This document shows, piece by piece, positions 19,736 through 29,620 of a stretch of DNA of 64,000 nt. Both the position numbers and the translations under genes were made by a program. Source of the DNA: Skeletonema tropicum (lineage: Eukaryota; Bacillariophyta; Thalassiosirophyceae; Thalassiosirales; Thalassiosiraceae); contig CM074144.1 in NCBI GenBank assembly GCA_037178625.1, positions 1,922,001-1,986,000 on the forward strand, given 5' to 3'. Each line of letters opens with the position of its first letter. Position 1 is the stretch's first letter. The notes beneath the pieces were generated by a model. It saw only the letters and a program-made list of their open reading frames with translations. It searched no databases and was not told the DNA's origin.

Positions 19736-21440
19736 ATGAACGCCATTATGAAATATAATCTTCCTTCCTACTACTATCTATCGCCATCGCAAGTCCAACA
19801 CTTGTCCTTCAGAATTAACATTGGGCGAAATAATGGAGCTATGCAATCGAAGGAAATTCGGTGGCAAGAACAGATTTCGTATGAGGATGCTCATGAACAA
19901 ATCTATACATTGACCACTGAAGAGGGAGGCGTCACAATGCTGGAAGATGAAGCCAAACGTCAAGGCAGGAGTACTTTGGCTGCGAGAATTCACAGAGATG
20001 GAGAGGATCCTACTTCTACAATGGTGATAATGGCAAGAGTTGGTAATCATGATGAGGAGCTCTGTGTTCTCAAGATGTACCAGCATTGTATAATATCGGC
20101 ATGTCCAGCATTGATGGATGACAATTCTTGCATGTATTCCTTCATCTCGCCCGACCAAGACAATTTTTACTACACTATTGAACTGATGCTCGATCACGCT
20201 CCCGAGGAAGATCTCGTCAGCGGTAGCAGGATAAGCGAAGTAAAACGTCGTCAGCTATCGTGGACAGAGGTTGACAACGCCGAACATGCGTTTGATCATC
20301 AGGCACACGTCGAAATCGTGTCTGCCAATGGATTTACACAGCCAAACATCCTCCTCTCTATACCCTTCGGCTCTGCTCTTGTCATTCGGTACAAGATTCT
20401 GAAGCCTGCTAGTGAATACGGAAGAAAACAAGATGTTGTGCTGAAAGGATCTACGAATAAAGTTCAGAGCTATGATGTCTTCTCAACGAGCATACGATTC
20501 CACGTGGGGTTCTTTGTGGCGTTCATCGGTATCGGCTCGGTGAGTACCCACACAAAATGAATCATCTCTCTTTTCTCTGATAACGCTCATATGCCATTTT
20601 GTACTAACCTACGCTCTTCTTGAACCGTAAAAGACAATCATTTACTCGCTCGGAATGAGCATCGAGAGCGGCATTGTTCCTGCAGTCCTGCTATCAATCG
20701 TTCCACTCGGTCTGCTGTGCCAATTTATCCTATTCGGTCGCGTCAGAATGCACCACATCAATCATCAATTCTCTCTCCTCTTCAGGAAGAGCTCCGACAA
20801 AGAAAATCATACCAGCATCTCACATCAAACTGCAATGCTGGAAATGCACGTTTACTTCCACCACAACTTTGGGTTGATCTCTTTGGCTGGAAGTGCCGTT
20901 ACTCCTCTACCCTTTGAGCCAGGCACCTACGACATTCGCGTTCCAACATTCAAGCCCATCGCTTGCTCTGGTATGAGCGAGAGAAAATGTAGGATGCAAT
21001 CCTACTATCTTGGAACTTGTCTAAACGAAGGCCTACCGGACCCAACACCATCCATCGAAGACGATGACGTGGCCACCCGACTACTCAGCAGGGCAGGTCT
21101 CATCACAGATGGATCAGGGACAATTCATCTCCGAGTGAATGTCATGAAGAATTACTTCAATGGTGCTTACAGCAAAGATCGTATATCCGATGAACAAGAA
21201 GAGTCGTGTCAACATCGTATCAAAGTGCAAGAAACGGTAGATGAGGTTCTGTCGCGAGTGAGACGTAACAAGCGTGTGAGAATGTCACGTTCGCTGATGG
21301 TCCCTTCCTCAGTCAATCCTGCTAGTAGTCGGTATGGTACCAGAAGGATTGGCAGACGATTCAATGATATTTTGTTAAATGCTGAAGAAAAGGTAGAAAC
21401 AGAAGAAGAGCAGATGAAGCGACAAGATGTTGTACTCTAG
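19736..21440 (+). CDS. orphan two-exon membrane protein, copy A
   Basis: Exon 1 is 19736-20539 and exon 2 is 20634-21440, joined across a 94-base phase-0 intron with GTGAGT donor, TACTAAC branch word (20602-20608) and AAAAG acceptor. The product is 536 residues from the first in-frame ATG; the frame is open a further 58 codons upstream to a stop at 19559-19561, so an upstream exon is possible. The splice joins FHVGFFVAFIGIGS to TIIYSLG and creates two adjacent hydrophobic segments (about 256-275 and 282-303: IVPAVLLSIVPLGLLCQFIL). N-terminal to them is a soluble, acidic region of about 250 residues. After them comes a basic region (RVRRNKRVRMSRS) and an acidic Glu-rich end. If the upstream codons are used, an N-terminal hydrophobic stretch (IISLFLLHFLM) is added. 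No known family recognised. Confidence 0.6.
20540..20633 (+). other. intron of orphan membrane-protein gene, copy A
   Basis: Donor GTGAGT, branch word TACTAAC 25 bases before the 3' end, acceptor AAAAG. Both exons are in phase 0 across it. The same intron is at 26461-26554 in copy B. Confidence 0.7.
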
Positions 21441-21732
21441 AGCAACAGTTGTTAAGTACTTAGATCCAAGGGTAAATAAATAGGGTATGTCACATAGAGT
21501 GTGACGCTTACCGTCTCGTGGTCAAAACCAAACTGTGACACAAGGGCCATTTTTACGTATTCCTACGTTGTACCTAATACTGTTCACCGTTGTTCACCGA
21601 ACACACACAAATTTACCTAAGTAGTAGTGCCGATACGACTTTAAAATCCCTATAATTGAGTCTCGCTTGCCTCGTCGTTTCCCGTCATTGAAAGCTCGAA
21701 CTGATCATTCAGCGCTCAATGCAACGGCAACC

Positions 21733-21930
21733 ATGGTCGACACTGCCGCTGCTGAAATAGACCAAGTTATTAGCCGTAATATGGGACGATTGATGGCTGA
21801 TCGTTACTATGGATTATTATGTTTATGTTATCGTGATTGGATCCAGCAGAAACGCTCTTTGGAACGTTCAATAAGCACTGTTCAATGGGCGGCGCTCGCC
21901 GGACTTGACCGTCTAATATTGCCCTCATGA
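21733..21930 (+). CDS. small open frame, unknown
   Basis: From ATG 21733 (context AACCATGGTC, favourable) the frame gives 65 residues including RYYGLLCLCYRDWIQQKRSLERS. It may be a fragment of a longer decayed gene. No family recognised; its twin at 27654-27851 is identical because of the segmental duplication, so conservation gives no support. Confidence 0.2.
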   Translation: MVDTAAAEIDQVISRNMGRLMADRYYGLLCLCYRDWIQQKRSLERSISTVQWAALAGLDRLILPS

Positions 21931-22189
21931 TGCCTTCCCTCGAGGTATTTGGCAGCGGCGAGAGCTTCAACACCAACATAATAATCCATAATAACGATCA
22001 GCCACCAATCACCCCATATTACCGCTATTAACTTGGTCTATTTCAGCGGCGGCATTGTGTACCATGGTGCCCCTTGTCTTGAGCGGCGGTTTGGTGGATT
22101 AGTATAATGTATGGTACCACACGCAACAACAATGCAACAATCATAGTGCCGATGATGAATGAAGCGAGCATCCACTTCGGTGGTGTGTG

Positions 22190-22469
22190 GTGACAATGGC
22201 GAGTGAGCCGCAAGGCGAAGGAGCCGAGTAGGAATGATAATGACAATGAAGCCAACTGTTGAACCGCCGATGATGATAATGAGGAGCTCCTCCGAGCGAA
22301 GCGAAGCGAGGCAGTGGAATTGTGTTAGTGTTGCATCGAGTGAGCCGTCAGGCGAGTGGAGTGAGCTGTCGATTTACATTTAATGTTGTTATTGCCATCG
22401 GTAATAATGGATATTTTGGTCATTTGGATGAAAATCTGCAAATTTTGGGGCGACTTTGACGTGGGAATG
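22190..22469 (+). repeat. solitary partial array unit (first 280 bases)
   Basis: From GTGACAATGGCGAGTGAGCC to GACGTGGGAATG it matches the start of each 2.1 kb array unit, in the form found in unit 1 (two fewer GCGAA repeats, no 35-base insert). It stops six bases before where the MPDU1-like stop codon would lie. It is either a trace of the rearrangement that copied the 5.58 kb segment or a remnant of an older array boundary. Confidence 0.75.
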
Positions 22470-22600
22470 ACTTTCTAGGGGTCGATTTAGTTGAGTACAT
22501 TGACAAAGGGTCGATATTTGGCCTTGATACTACAACCAATCGATAAAGCGCAATGAAAGGATTCTAAATCACTACTCAATGCCATGCCTTCCTACGACCA
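22390..22600 (+). repeat. diverged dispersed element, copy B
   Basis: Aligns with copy A (12600-12855) across the whole stretch, including the junction at 22469. The sequence is therefore continuous with the element here, whereas in array unit 1 the same left half is instead followed by the MPDU1-like gene. Shared blocks include AAATCTG, TTTCTAGG, GTCGATATTTGGCCTTGATAC and CCAATCGATAA. Confidence 0.45.
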
Positions 22601-22819
22601 ATACAGCGGGAGATATCAATGAAGAGGTGAATTAGGAAGGCATTGAGTATACTGCATGAGAGTTTGTTTGACAAGGAGAAGAGGAGGATCAAATAATGAT
22701 AGGAGCCACATTGATAACTGTCGTTTAAGAATTGCCAAGTTCAATGTTGTACTCTAGCAAGCAAGAGTTGTTAGATCTCCTTCGCACAGACAAAGATAAC
22801 CACTCTGTCTTCAGCCATA
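22601..22819. other. unique spacer between the two 5.6 kb copies
   Basis: Together with 22470-22600 it forms the only sequence separating the two duplicated segments. TTGTACTCTAG followed by CAAGAGTTGTTA (22747-22773) echoes the end of the membrane-protein gene (TTGTACTCTAGAGCAACAG, 21430-21448), suggesting a small rearranged fragment. Confidence 0.35.
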
Positions 22820-23268
22820 CCGAAACAACGCAAAAAGCCTAAAACCATGATCGGCATTTACCACGTACAACGTTCTGGACATTTAGCCCATGGAGATGGA
22901 GAAGCGAAGCTAGAGCAGGCGGAAGAGGCCCAAGGCCCAACCAGCCCAGCCCAGTCAGGAAGAAGGAAGGGAAGCAAAGTACAAAAAGATTTTCATCAAA
23001 TCAAAAACTTTTGTTGCGACACTGACTCAATTACTTAAGACTTCTTGATTTTCTGCGTTGGTAAACAACCTTTAATTATTTTGCTGTTTGTTCATGGAAA
23101 GAATATTTAGTTGCTACTCTATTCTATTGTTTGTCTTGTAAATAATACAGTAGCCCCAATTGCTTGGGAGTTGATTGACCCAAAATACTATTCTGCAGCT
23201 CGTTTGAATGCATAGTGATGAAGTTACAAAATGATATCTACACACTTATATGTCGCATTGACATCTCT

Positions 23269-24237
23269 TTATGAACAATGGTTTAAGGTCATTACATCCT
23301 GGAAAGAGCTGCTTGGTGATATTGATGTCCTGAAAGCTTTCAATGAATCTTCTAATCCTAGACTTTCTTCATCTAAACTACTCTCGTCCTCATCTTCATC
23401 TTCTTCTGGGAGTAGGAGAGATTGCAACTTTCTTCTTACCTCATTTATCATCTGCTCAGAGTGATCAGAGTAGAAGCATTCCATGATTACGCTTAAATAA
23501 TGCCTCAGCAGCTCTTGATGACCCTTGCATCTAATTTCCCCTATGGCGTTGTATACGGCCGCTAGTGCGACGGTGCTCGTACGTTGTATAGAGAAGTCGT
23601 AGTTGAGCACAGAAAGTTCAATCAAATACTTCATCTCATCCATAAGGAAGCCCCATGTGTCCTCCGGGATATCGACGTAAGGCAGTATCAAGGAGAGGAT
23701 TGAAAGTCCAACTTGGTGCGCTGTCGGGGCGTGGCATCGCCATGACAGGCCGCTCAACAATATACGTTCCATATCTTCAATCTCCTTCGTAGAATAGGCC
23801 CCGCTGCACATCTCTGAGAACAGATCACTTGACACGGCGATACTTTCGTTGATCTTGATGGAGAGATACAAGGCCGCGACGGCGAGCAGCTGAAGATCGC
23901 TTTGATCCCTTAGGGCCTTCTCGCATACAGCTCTCACAACGTCGGCATCAGCAGAGTTGCTGATATTTGTGCTTGTGCTTGCTGTTGAGAGGAATCGATC
24001 CACCATTTCCATGGCTGAAGCCACCGTTTCTCGTGAGAGACGGCAGTGGTCGACAAGTTGGTAGCACCAGTTCACCAACTTCTTGCGATCGTCGGCAGTG
24101 ATCATCGTCGGATCGGAGGGATCTAGGTATCCGCCGACATGCCATGAGGAGGTGGTCAGCTGCTCTCTCTTTATCATGGCAGTGAGGGTATCGGCCACAG
24201 CCACTGTGTCTCTGGATAGACTCTCTGTTGGCTGCAT
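23269..24237 (-). CDS. cyclin-like protein, copy 4
   Basis: 322 residues, identical in protein sequence to copy 3, with the same 5' and 3' flanks. It adds dosage rather than a new product. Intact start (ATG 24235-24237), cyclin box and acidic tail. Confidence 0.8.
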   Translation of the reverse strand: MQPTESLSRDTVAVADTLTAMIKREQLTTSSWHVGGYLDPSDPTMITADDRKKLVNWCYQLVDHCRLSRETVASAMEMVDRFLSTASTSTNISNSADADVVRAVCEKALRDQSDLQLLAVAALYLSIKINESIAVSSDLFSEMCSGAYSTKEIEDMERILLSGLSWRCHAPTAHQVGLSILSLILPYVDIPEDTWGFLMDEMKYLIELSVLNYDFSIQRTSTVALAAVYNAIGEIRCKGHQELLRHYLSVIMECFYSDHSEQMINEVRRKLQSLLLPEEDEDEDESSLDEESLGLEDSLKAFRTSISPSSSFQDVMTLNHCS

Positions 24238-24274
24238 TGTTATTCGACTAATTTTGGATGACTATTGAAAATGG

Positions 24275-24283
24275 TACGGTCCC
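24275..24283 (-). promoter_or_regulatory. conserved GGGACCGTA word upstream of cyclin copy 4
   Basis: Same position relative to the ATG as in copy 3; present through the segmental duplication, so not independent evidence of function. Confidence 0.3.
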
Positions 24284-25656
24284 GTTATTTTGCATCTATC
24301 TGAGGGAAGGATTTCGAGATCTCGAAGTCCAACGATGATTTCGACAGTGCGTGGTTGGTGAGCAAAAGTGAAGATTCCTGGTTCCAGGTAAAGAGGTTGT
24401 GAGTCATTCTTCGGAAAATCAACGAAGCCAAAATGTCTATTTTCATTATTTATAGTCGTGGTTTCGATCGCTTCAATAATTACTCCCTCTGTCCCCCCAA
24501 AAAATAGCCATTAGGGTATTAATTCCTTCATTGAAATTCTACACAAGTGTCCGAGAGGCCAATCTTTCACACGTCAGTTTTGCAGTAGTGGTGAAATAAG
24601 CTTTCCAACTTCCAATGATGTGCGTAGCATTTTCCTCTATATACGAAAATTATTGATGAAATTTAAGCCATTTTAATTCAAACTAGACCGGACCAGCTCG
24701 GCTTGCTGGTCCGATATAGCCCAACCGAAATGGGTCTGACGGCTGACGGACAATTATTCTTGCTGGTACTCCAAAGCGGCTCTTACTTGTTGTTGCAAGC
24801 GAATGCAAACCTGGAGCGTCATGAATCTGAAAGGGTAGAGTTTTATCCTTTTCAGTTTTGTCCTATGTTGGCCTTGCCTTGCTTGCTTTTTGGAATGAGA
24901 ATAGACTCGTATGAAGGCGTCCGTCCCTGCCCAATGCCCAATGCTTCGGCTTCGAGAGCTACAGTAAAGAAAAGGACAAGAAGAAAGTAGCGTTCCTCAA
25001 CTGGTGACTTTCTTTGTCAAGAAAATCTAGAGGCGTAATGCTGCACCTTTAGCAAGGACGGAGCTGGAGCTGTGAATCAAACTCTCAAAATCGCTTTCCA
25101 ATCGTAGAGTCTAAACAGTTAATCGTGTGCCCAATTCTTTTGCAATCTTTACCATTGTGTCCATCTGCCGCGATAATTGAGGTGCAAATAATGTTCACTT
25201 TTGTAAAGCTGTTCAATGCAACAACGCTCGTGGTGACTTGGCTACTGTCAGAGCTCTTCATGAATCTGGGGTCGTCGTTATTGGTAGCCAAAAATGTGTT
25301 TGTTGGTACTGAGTACATTGGACATGAAAAGTCCTTGGTAGATATGGCAGACATTTTGATTGCCACTGATGCATCGAAGACAAGAGGTCGGCTAGAGCCG
25401 CTTGAGAAAAGTAACATGTAGACATAGCGACTCATTAGTGTAGTTCTTTATTCATTAGATTTGAACTTTATTTATTCATTAGTGTAGTTCAAATAATTCG
25501 TCGTCTCTAGAGATACCCCAAGCCCCTTTGAGTACCATAGCGCAGTTTCAACTGGCTTGGGTGCATGCTAACAACATATTTGAATTTATTCTTTCAAATA
25601 TTTTTCACACGAACAGATTTAAAATCATTATTTCTCTGTTCCTTTTGCATTTTTTG
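24284..25656. other. intergenic, duplicate of 18357-19735
   Basis: It carries the same hairpin, decayed frame and MITE-like word as its twin. Here the word reads TACTCCCTCTGTCCCC, one base closer to the plant Stowaway end. Confidence 0.35.
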
Positions 25657-27361
25657 ATGAACGCCATTATGAAATATAATCTTCCTTCCTACTACTATCT
25701 ATCGCCATCGCAAGTCCAACACTTGTCCTTCAGAATTAACATTGGGCGAAATAATGGAGCTATGCAATCGAAGGAAATTCGGTGGCAAGAACAGATTTCG
25801 TATGAGGATGCTCATGAACAAATCTATACATTGACCACTGAAGAGGGAGGCGTCACAATGCTGGAAGATGAAGCCAAACGTCAAGGCAGGAGTACTTTGG
25901 CTGCGAGAATTCACAGAGATGGAGAGGATCCTACTTCTACAATGGTGATAATGGCAAGAGTTGGTAATCATGATGAGGAGCTCTGTGTTCTCAAGATGTA
26001 CCAGCATTGTATAATATCGGCATGTCCAGCATTGATGGATGACAATTCTTGCATGTATTCCTTCATCTCGCCCGACCAAGACAATTTTTACTACACTATT
26101 GAACTGATGCTCGATCACGCTCCCGAGGAAGATCTCGTCAGCGGTAGCAGGATAAGCGAAGTAAAACGTCGTCAGCTATCGTGGACAGAGGTTGACAACG
26201 CCGAACATGCGTTTGATCATCAGGCACACGTCGAAATCGTGTCTGCCAATGGATTTACACAGCCAAACATCCTCCTCTCTATACCCTTCGGCTCTGCTCT
26301 TGTCATTCGGTACAAGATTCTGAAGCCTGCTAGTGAATACGGAAGAAAACAAGATGTTGTGCTGAAAGGATCTACGAATAAAGTTCAGAGCTATGATGTC
26401 TTCTCAACGAGCATACGATTCCACGTGGGGTTCTTTGTGGCGTTCATCGGTATCGGCTCGGTGAGTACCCACACAAAATGAATCATCTCTCTTTTCTCTG
26501 ATAACGCTCATATGCCATTTTGTACTAACCTACGCTCTTCTTGAACCGTAAAAGACAATCATTTACTCGCTCGGAATGAGCATCGAGAGCGGCATTGTTC
26601 CTGCAGTCCTGCTATCAATCGTTCCACTCGGTCTGCTGTGCCAATTTATCCTATTCGGTCGCGTCAGAATGCACCACATCAATCATCAATTCTCTCTCCT
26701 CTTCAGGAAGAGCTCCGACAAAGAAAATCATACCAGCATCTCACATCAAACTGCAATGCTGGAAATGCACGTTTACTTCCACCACAACTTTGGGTTGATC
26801 TCTTTGGCTGGAAGTGCCGTTACTCCTCTACCCTTTGAGCCAGGCACCTACGACATTCGCGTTCCAACATTCAAGCCCATCGCTTGCTCTGGTATGAGCG
26901 AGAGAAAATGTAGGATGCAATCCTACTATCTTGGAACTTGTCTAAACGAAGGCCTACCGGACCCAACACCATCCATCGAAGACGATGACGTGGCCACCCG
27001 ACTACTCAGCAGGGCAGGTCTCATCACAGATGGATCAGGGACAATTCATCTCCGAGTGAATGTCATGAAGAATTACTTCAATGGTGCTTACAGCAAAGAT
27101 CGTATATCCGATGAACAAGAAGAGTCGTGTCAACATCGTATCAAAGTGCAAGAAACGGTAGATGAGGTTCTGTCGCGAGTGAGACGTAACAAGCGTGTGA
27201 GAATGTCACGTTCGCTGATGGTCCCTTCCTCAGTCAATCCTGCTAGTAGTCGGTATGGTACCAGAAGGATTGGCAGACGATTCAATGATATTTTGTTAAA
27301 TGCTGAAGAAAAGGTAGAAACAGAAGAAGAGCAGATGAAGCGACAAGATGTTGTACTCTAG
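25657..27361 (+). CDS. orphan two-exon membrane protein, copy B
   Basis: Exons 25657-26460 and 26555-27361, intron 26461-26554, product identical to copy A (536 residues from the first ATG). Both copies have intact splice sites and frames, so both could be expressed. The identical noncoding flanks point to a very recent duplication rather than selection on the protein. Confidence 0.6.
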
Positions 27362-27653
27362 AGCAACAGTTGTTAAGTACTTAGATCCAAGGGTAAATAA
27401 ATAGGGTATGTCACATAGAGTGTGACGCTTACCGTCTCGTGGTCAAAACCAAACTGTGACACAAGGGCCATTTTTACGTATTCCTACGTTGTACCTAATA
27501 CTGTTCACCGTTGTTCACCGAACACACACAAATTTACCTAAGTAGTAGTGCCGATACGACTTTAAAATCCCTATAATTGAGTCTCGCTTGCCTCGTCGTT
27601 TCCCGTCATTGAAAGCTCGAACTGATCATTCAGCGCTCAATGCAACGGCAACC

Positions 27654-27851
27654 ATGGTCGACACTGCCGCTGCTGAAATAGACCAAGTTATTAGCCGTAA
27701 TATGGGACGATTGATGGCTGATCGTTACTATGGATTATTATGTTTATGTTATCGTGATTGGATCCAGCAGAAACGCTCTTTGGAACGTTCAATAAGCACT
27801 GTTCAATGGGCGGCGCTCGCCGGACTTGACCGTCTAATATTGCCCTCATGA
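27654..27851 (+). CDS. small open frame, unknown (duplicate)
   Basis: Identical twin of 21733-21930; same doubts apply. Confidence 0.2.
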   Translation: MVDTAAAEIDQVISRNMGRLMADRYYGLLCLCYRDWIQQKRSLERSISTVQWAALAGLDRLILPS

Positions 27852-28304
27852 TGCCTTCCCTCGAGGTATTTGGCAGCGGCGAGAGCTTCAACACCAACAT
27901 AATAATCCATAATAACGATCAGCCACCAATCACCCCATATTACCGCTATTAACTTGGTCTATTTCAGCGGCGGCATTGTGTACCATGGTGCCCCTTGTCT
28001 TGAGCGGCGGTTTGGTGGATTAGTATAATGTATGGTACCACACGCAACAACAATGCAACAATCATAGTGCCGATGATGAATGAAGCGAGCATCCACTTCG
28101 GTGGTGTGTGGTGACAATGGCGAGTGAGCCGCAAGGCGAAGGAGCCGAGTAGGAATGATAATGACAATGAAGCCAACTGTTGAACCGCCGATGATGATAA
28201 TGAGGAGCTCCTCCGAGCGAAGCGAAGCGAGGCAGTGGAATTGTGTTAGTGTTGCATCGAGTGAGCCGTCAGGCGAGTGGAGTGAGCTGTCGATTTACAT
28301 TTAA

Positions 28305-28390
28305 TGTTGTTATTGCCATCGGTAATAATGGATATTTTGGTCATTTGGATGAAAATCTGGAAATTTTGGGGCGACTTTGACGTGGGAATG
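28305..28390 (+). repeat. left half of dispersed element, abutting the MPDU1-like 3' end
   Basis: TATTTTGGTC-ATTTGGA followed by TGGAAATTTTGGGG matches, in inverted orientation, the far part of the element at 29351-29620 of the same unit (TATTTTGGTCTAATTTGGAC, then TTGGAAATTCGGGC on the minus strand). It stops six bases before the gene's stop codon. Confidence 0.4.
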
Positions 28391-28396
28391 TTCTCC

Positions 28397-29287
28397 TCAT
28401 GCCTCCTTCTTCTTGCTCTTGTGCTTGTGCTTGACATCCTCCAACACCCGCTTCGTATTCTCTCTATACAAGACAATCTGTACAAGCAAAATCGTATTCA
28501 ACGCAATACTAGCACCATAACTCCTCAATATATGCAAATCCCAACCCACCTCCTTAATCGTCGTGACCGTCCGAATCAACGATCCAGTCAAATTCATCCC
28601 CGTTGTGGCCAAAGACTGAGCACCAGTTTGTTTTTGTTGGTGGTTGGCGAGGATTTGAGATCCACGTGAGGTTAGTAGTACTATCGGGTTGTACACCATC
28701 AACACGTACAGTGTATCGTCTGTCAGAACATAAAACACCACTATCAAATACACGACATATACCGCACAAACACAAAGCATCCCCACTGTGACTGTGGAGG
28801 ATCTTCGTCTTCGTGTAGTGTTTCTTGATGTTGATGTTGACGGGCCATCCGCATCCGTATCTATATCCGTATCCCCATACATCCAAATCATAATGACCAC
28901 CAGAATAGTCTGCAGCATGACCATGAACACCTCCCCATAGGCAGTGAAGGGATTGCCCCTCCTCAAATTATAAAATGCCGCATTGGAATACATGATGACC
29001 TCTCCGTAAATCGAAGTGGGTGAGAGACCCGATGCCGATTTGGAATTGTAAATGTTGCGAAGGACGGGAGCCTTGTTGATGCAGGATAGGCTGATTATGG
29101 CGATGCCGATTAGTTTGGCGAGGAGGCGGACGAGGCAGGGGGAGGTGAGCCCTGTTGCGATGGTACCGGCGCTTGGATGTCATGGTGGTTTAGTAGTGAG
29201 TGAGCCATCGATAGCCGGATAGCTAGCCTGCTACGATAGCTTGGCGGCAGACGATTCAAGATGGGCATCTTGATACTGCGAAACCAT
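28397..29287 (-). CDS. MPDU1: MPDU1-like PQ-loop ER membrane protein, array copy 1
   Basis: Exon 1 29235-29287, intron 29172-29234 (63 bases, GTAGCA donor, ACTAAAC branch word, CCAAG acceptor), exon 2 28397-29171; 275 residues. The splice is inferred: it joins MVSQYQDAHLESSAAKLS to AGTIATGLTSPCLVRLLAK in one frame. The product follows MPDU1 along its length: KAPVLRNIYNSKSASGLSPT, then GNPFTAYGEVFMVMLQTILV (first PQ-loop repeat), and SRGSQILANHQQKQTGAQS, then GSLIRTVTTIKEVG (second). Hydrophobic segments flank both repeats. The diagnostic PQ pairs read PV and SQ. The end KKEA fits a KKxx ER-retrieval signal, as in animal MPDU1. By family knowledge it enables use of mannose- and glucose-phosphate-dolichol in ER glycan and GPI-anchor assembly. 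This copy uniquely has the linker order DTDIDTDADG; other copies read DTDTDIDTDG. Confidence 0.8.
29172..29234 (-). other. predicted 63-bp intron of the MPDU1-like gene (copy 1)
   Basis: On the minus strand the intron starts GTAGCAGGCTAGC and ends ATGACATCCAAG, with CTACTAAAC about 25 bases before the end. Without it the N-terminal frame meets a stop (TGA) just upstream of exon 2. With it, a phase-2 junction restores one frame from a good ATG. The same sequence recurs in every unit. Confidence 0.6.
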
Positions 29288-29350
29288 TTTTGATGCACAT
29301 GACCTCATCACTCATTCACCGACCAAGCAACTAACACCTCAACCAAAAAG

Positions 29351-29620
29351 ATCATGACGATGGGCCGTATCTTCCGTTCTAGTGGTCCAATGAAGGTGAT
29401 AAGTGGCGTTTTGGAAAGCTGAGAGTGAGCTCTATCGATTAGGCGTATAATGAGCCTGATTGGACGACTTTTCACAGATCGTCCACGTCAAAAACAGGTC
29501 TAGAAAGTGACCAGCCCGGCCGAATTCGGCTCCACACACGCACAGCCCGAATTTCCAAAAAGAGGTCCAAATTAGACCAAAATAAGTACAATATGACCAC
29601 CGTTAGAAAGCTCTCTTCAC
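29351..29620 (-). repeat. diverged dispersed element, copy C (inverted, once per array unit)
   Basis: Read on the minus strand it aligns with copies A and B: TTTCTAGACC, CCTAATCGATAGA, CCAAAACGCCACTTATCACC and GGAAGATACGG followed by ATCATGA. It lies just upstream of the MPDU1-like ATG, so the gene sits between inverted pieces of one element. It also holds a perfect 12-base palindrome GCCGAATTCGGC (about 29519-29530). Confidence 0.45.

Larger units (their letters stand above)
16893..22469. repeat. 5.58 kb segmental duplication, copy A
   Basis: Matched base for base, apart from a handful of changes, by 22820-28390. Differences I found: a 6-base unit AGCTAC present once more here (about 19029-19040), A/G at about 18571 against 24492, and C/G at about 22439 against 28360. 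It holds cyclin copy 3, a decayed frame, the orphan membrane-protein gene, a small ORF and the first 280 bases of an array unit. Left junction CCGAAACAACGC; right junction GGGAATG. Confidence 0.9.
22820..28390. repeat. 5.57 kb segmental duplication, copy B
   Basis: Direct repeat of 16893-22469, same orientation, offset 5927 then 5921 after the 6-base deletion at about 24962. It runs without a break into the first MPDU1-like array unit at its right end. Confidence 0.9.

Noticed and set aside
28304..28669. 121-codon plus-strand open frame overlapping the MPDU1-like gene antisense
   Set aside because: A shadow of the minus-strand gene. The minus strand has the recognisable family features and this frame has none.
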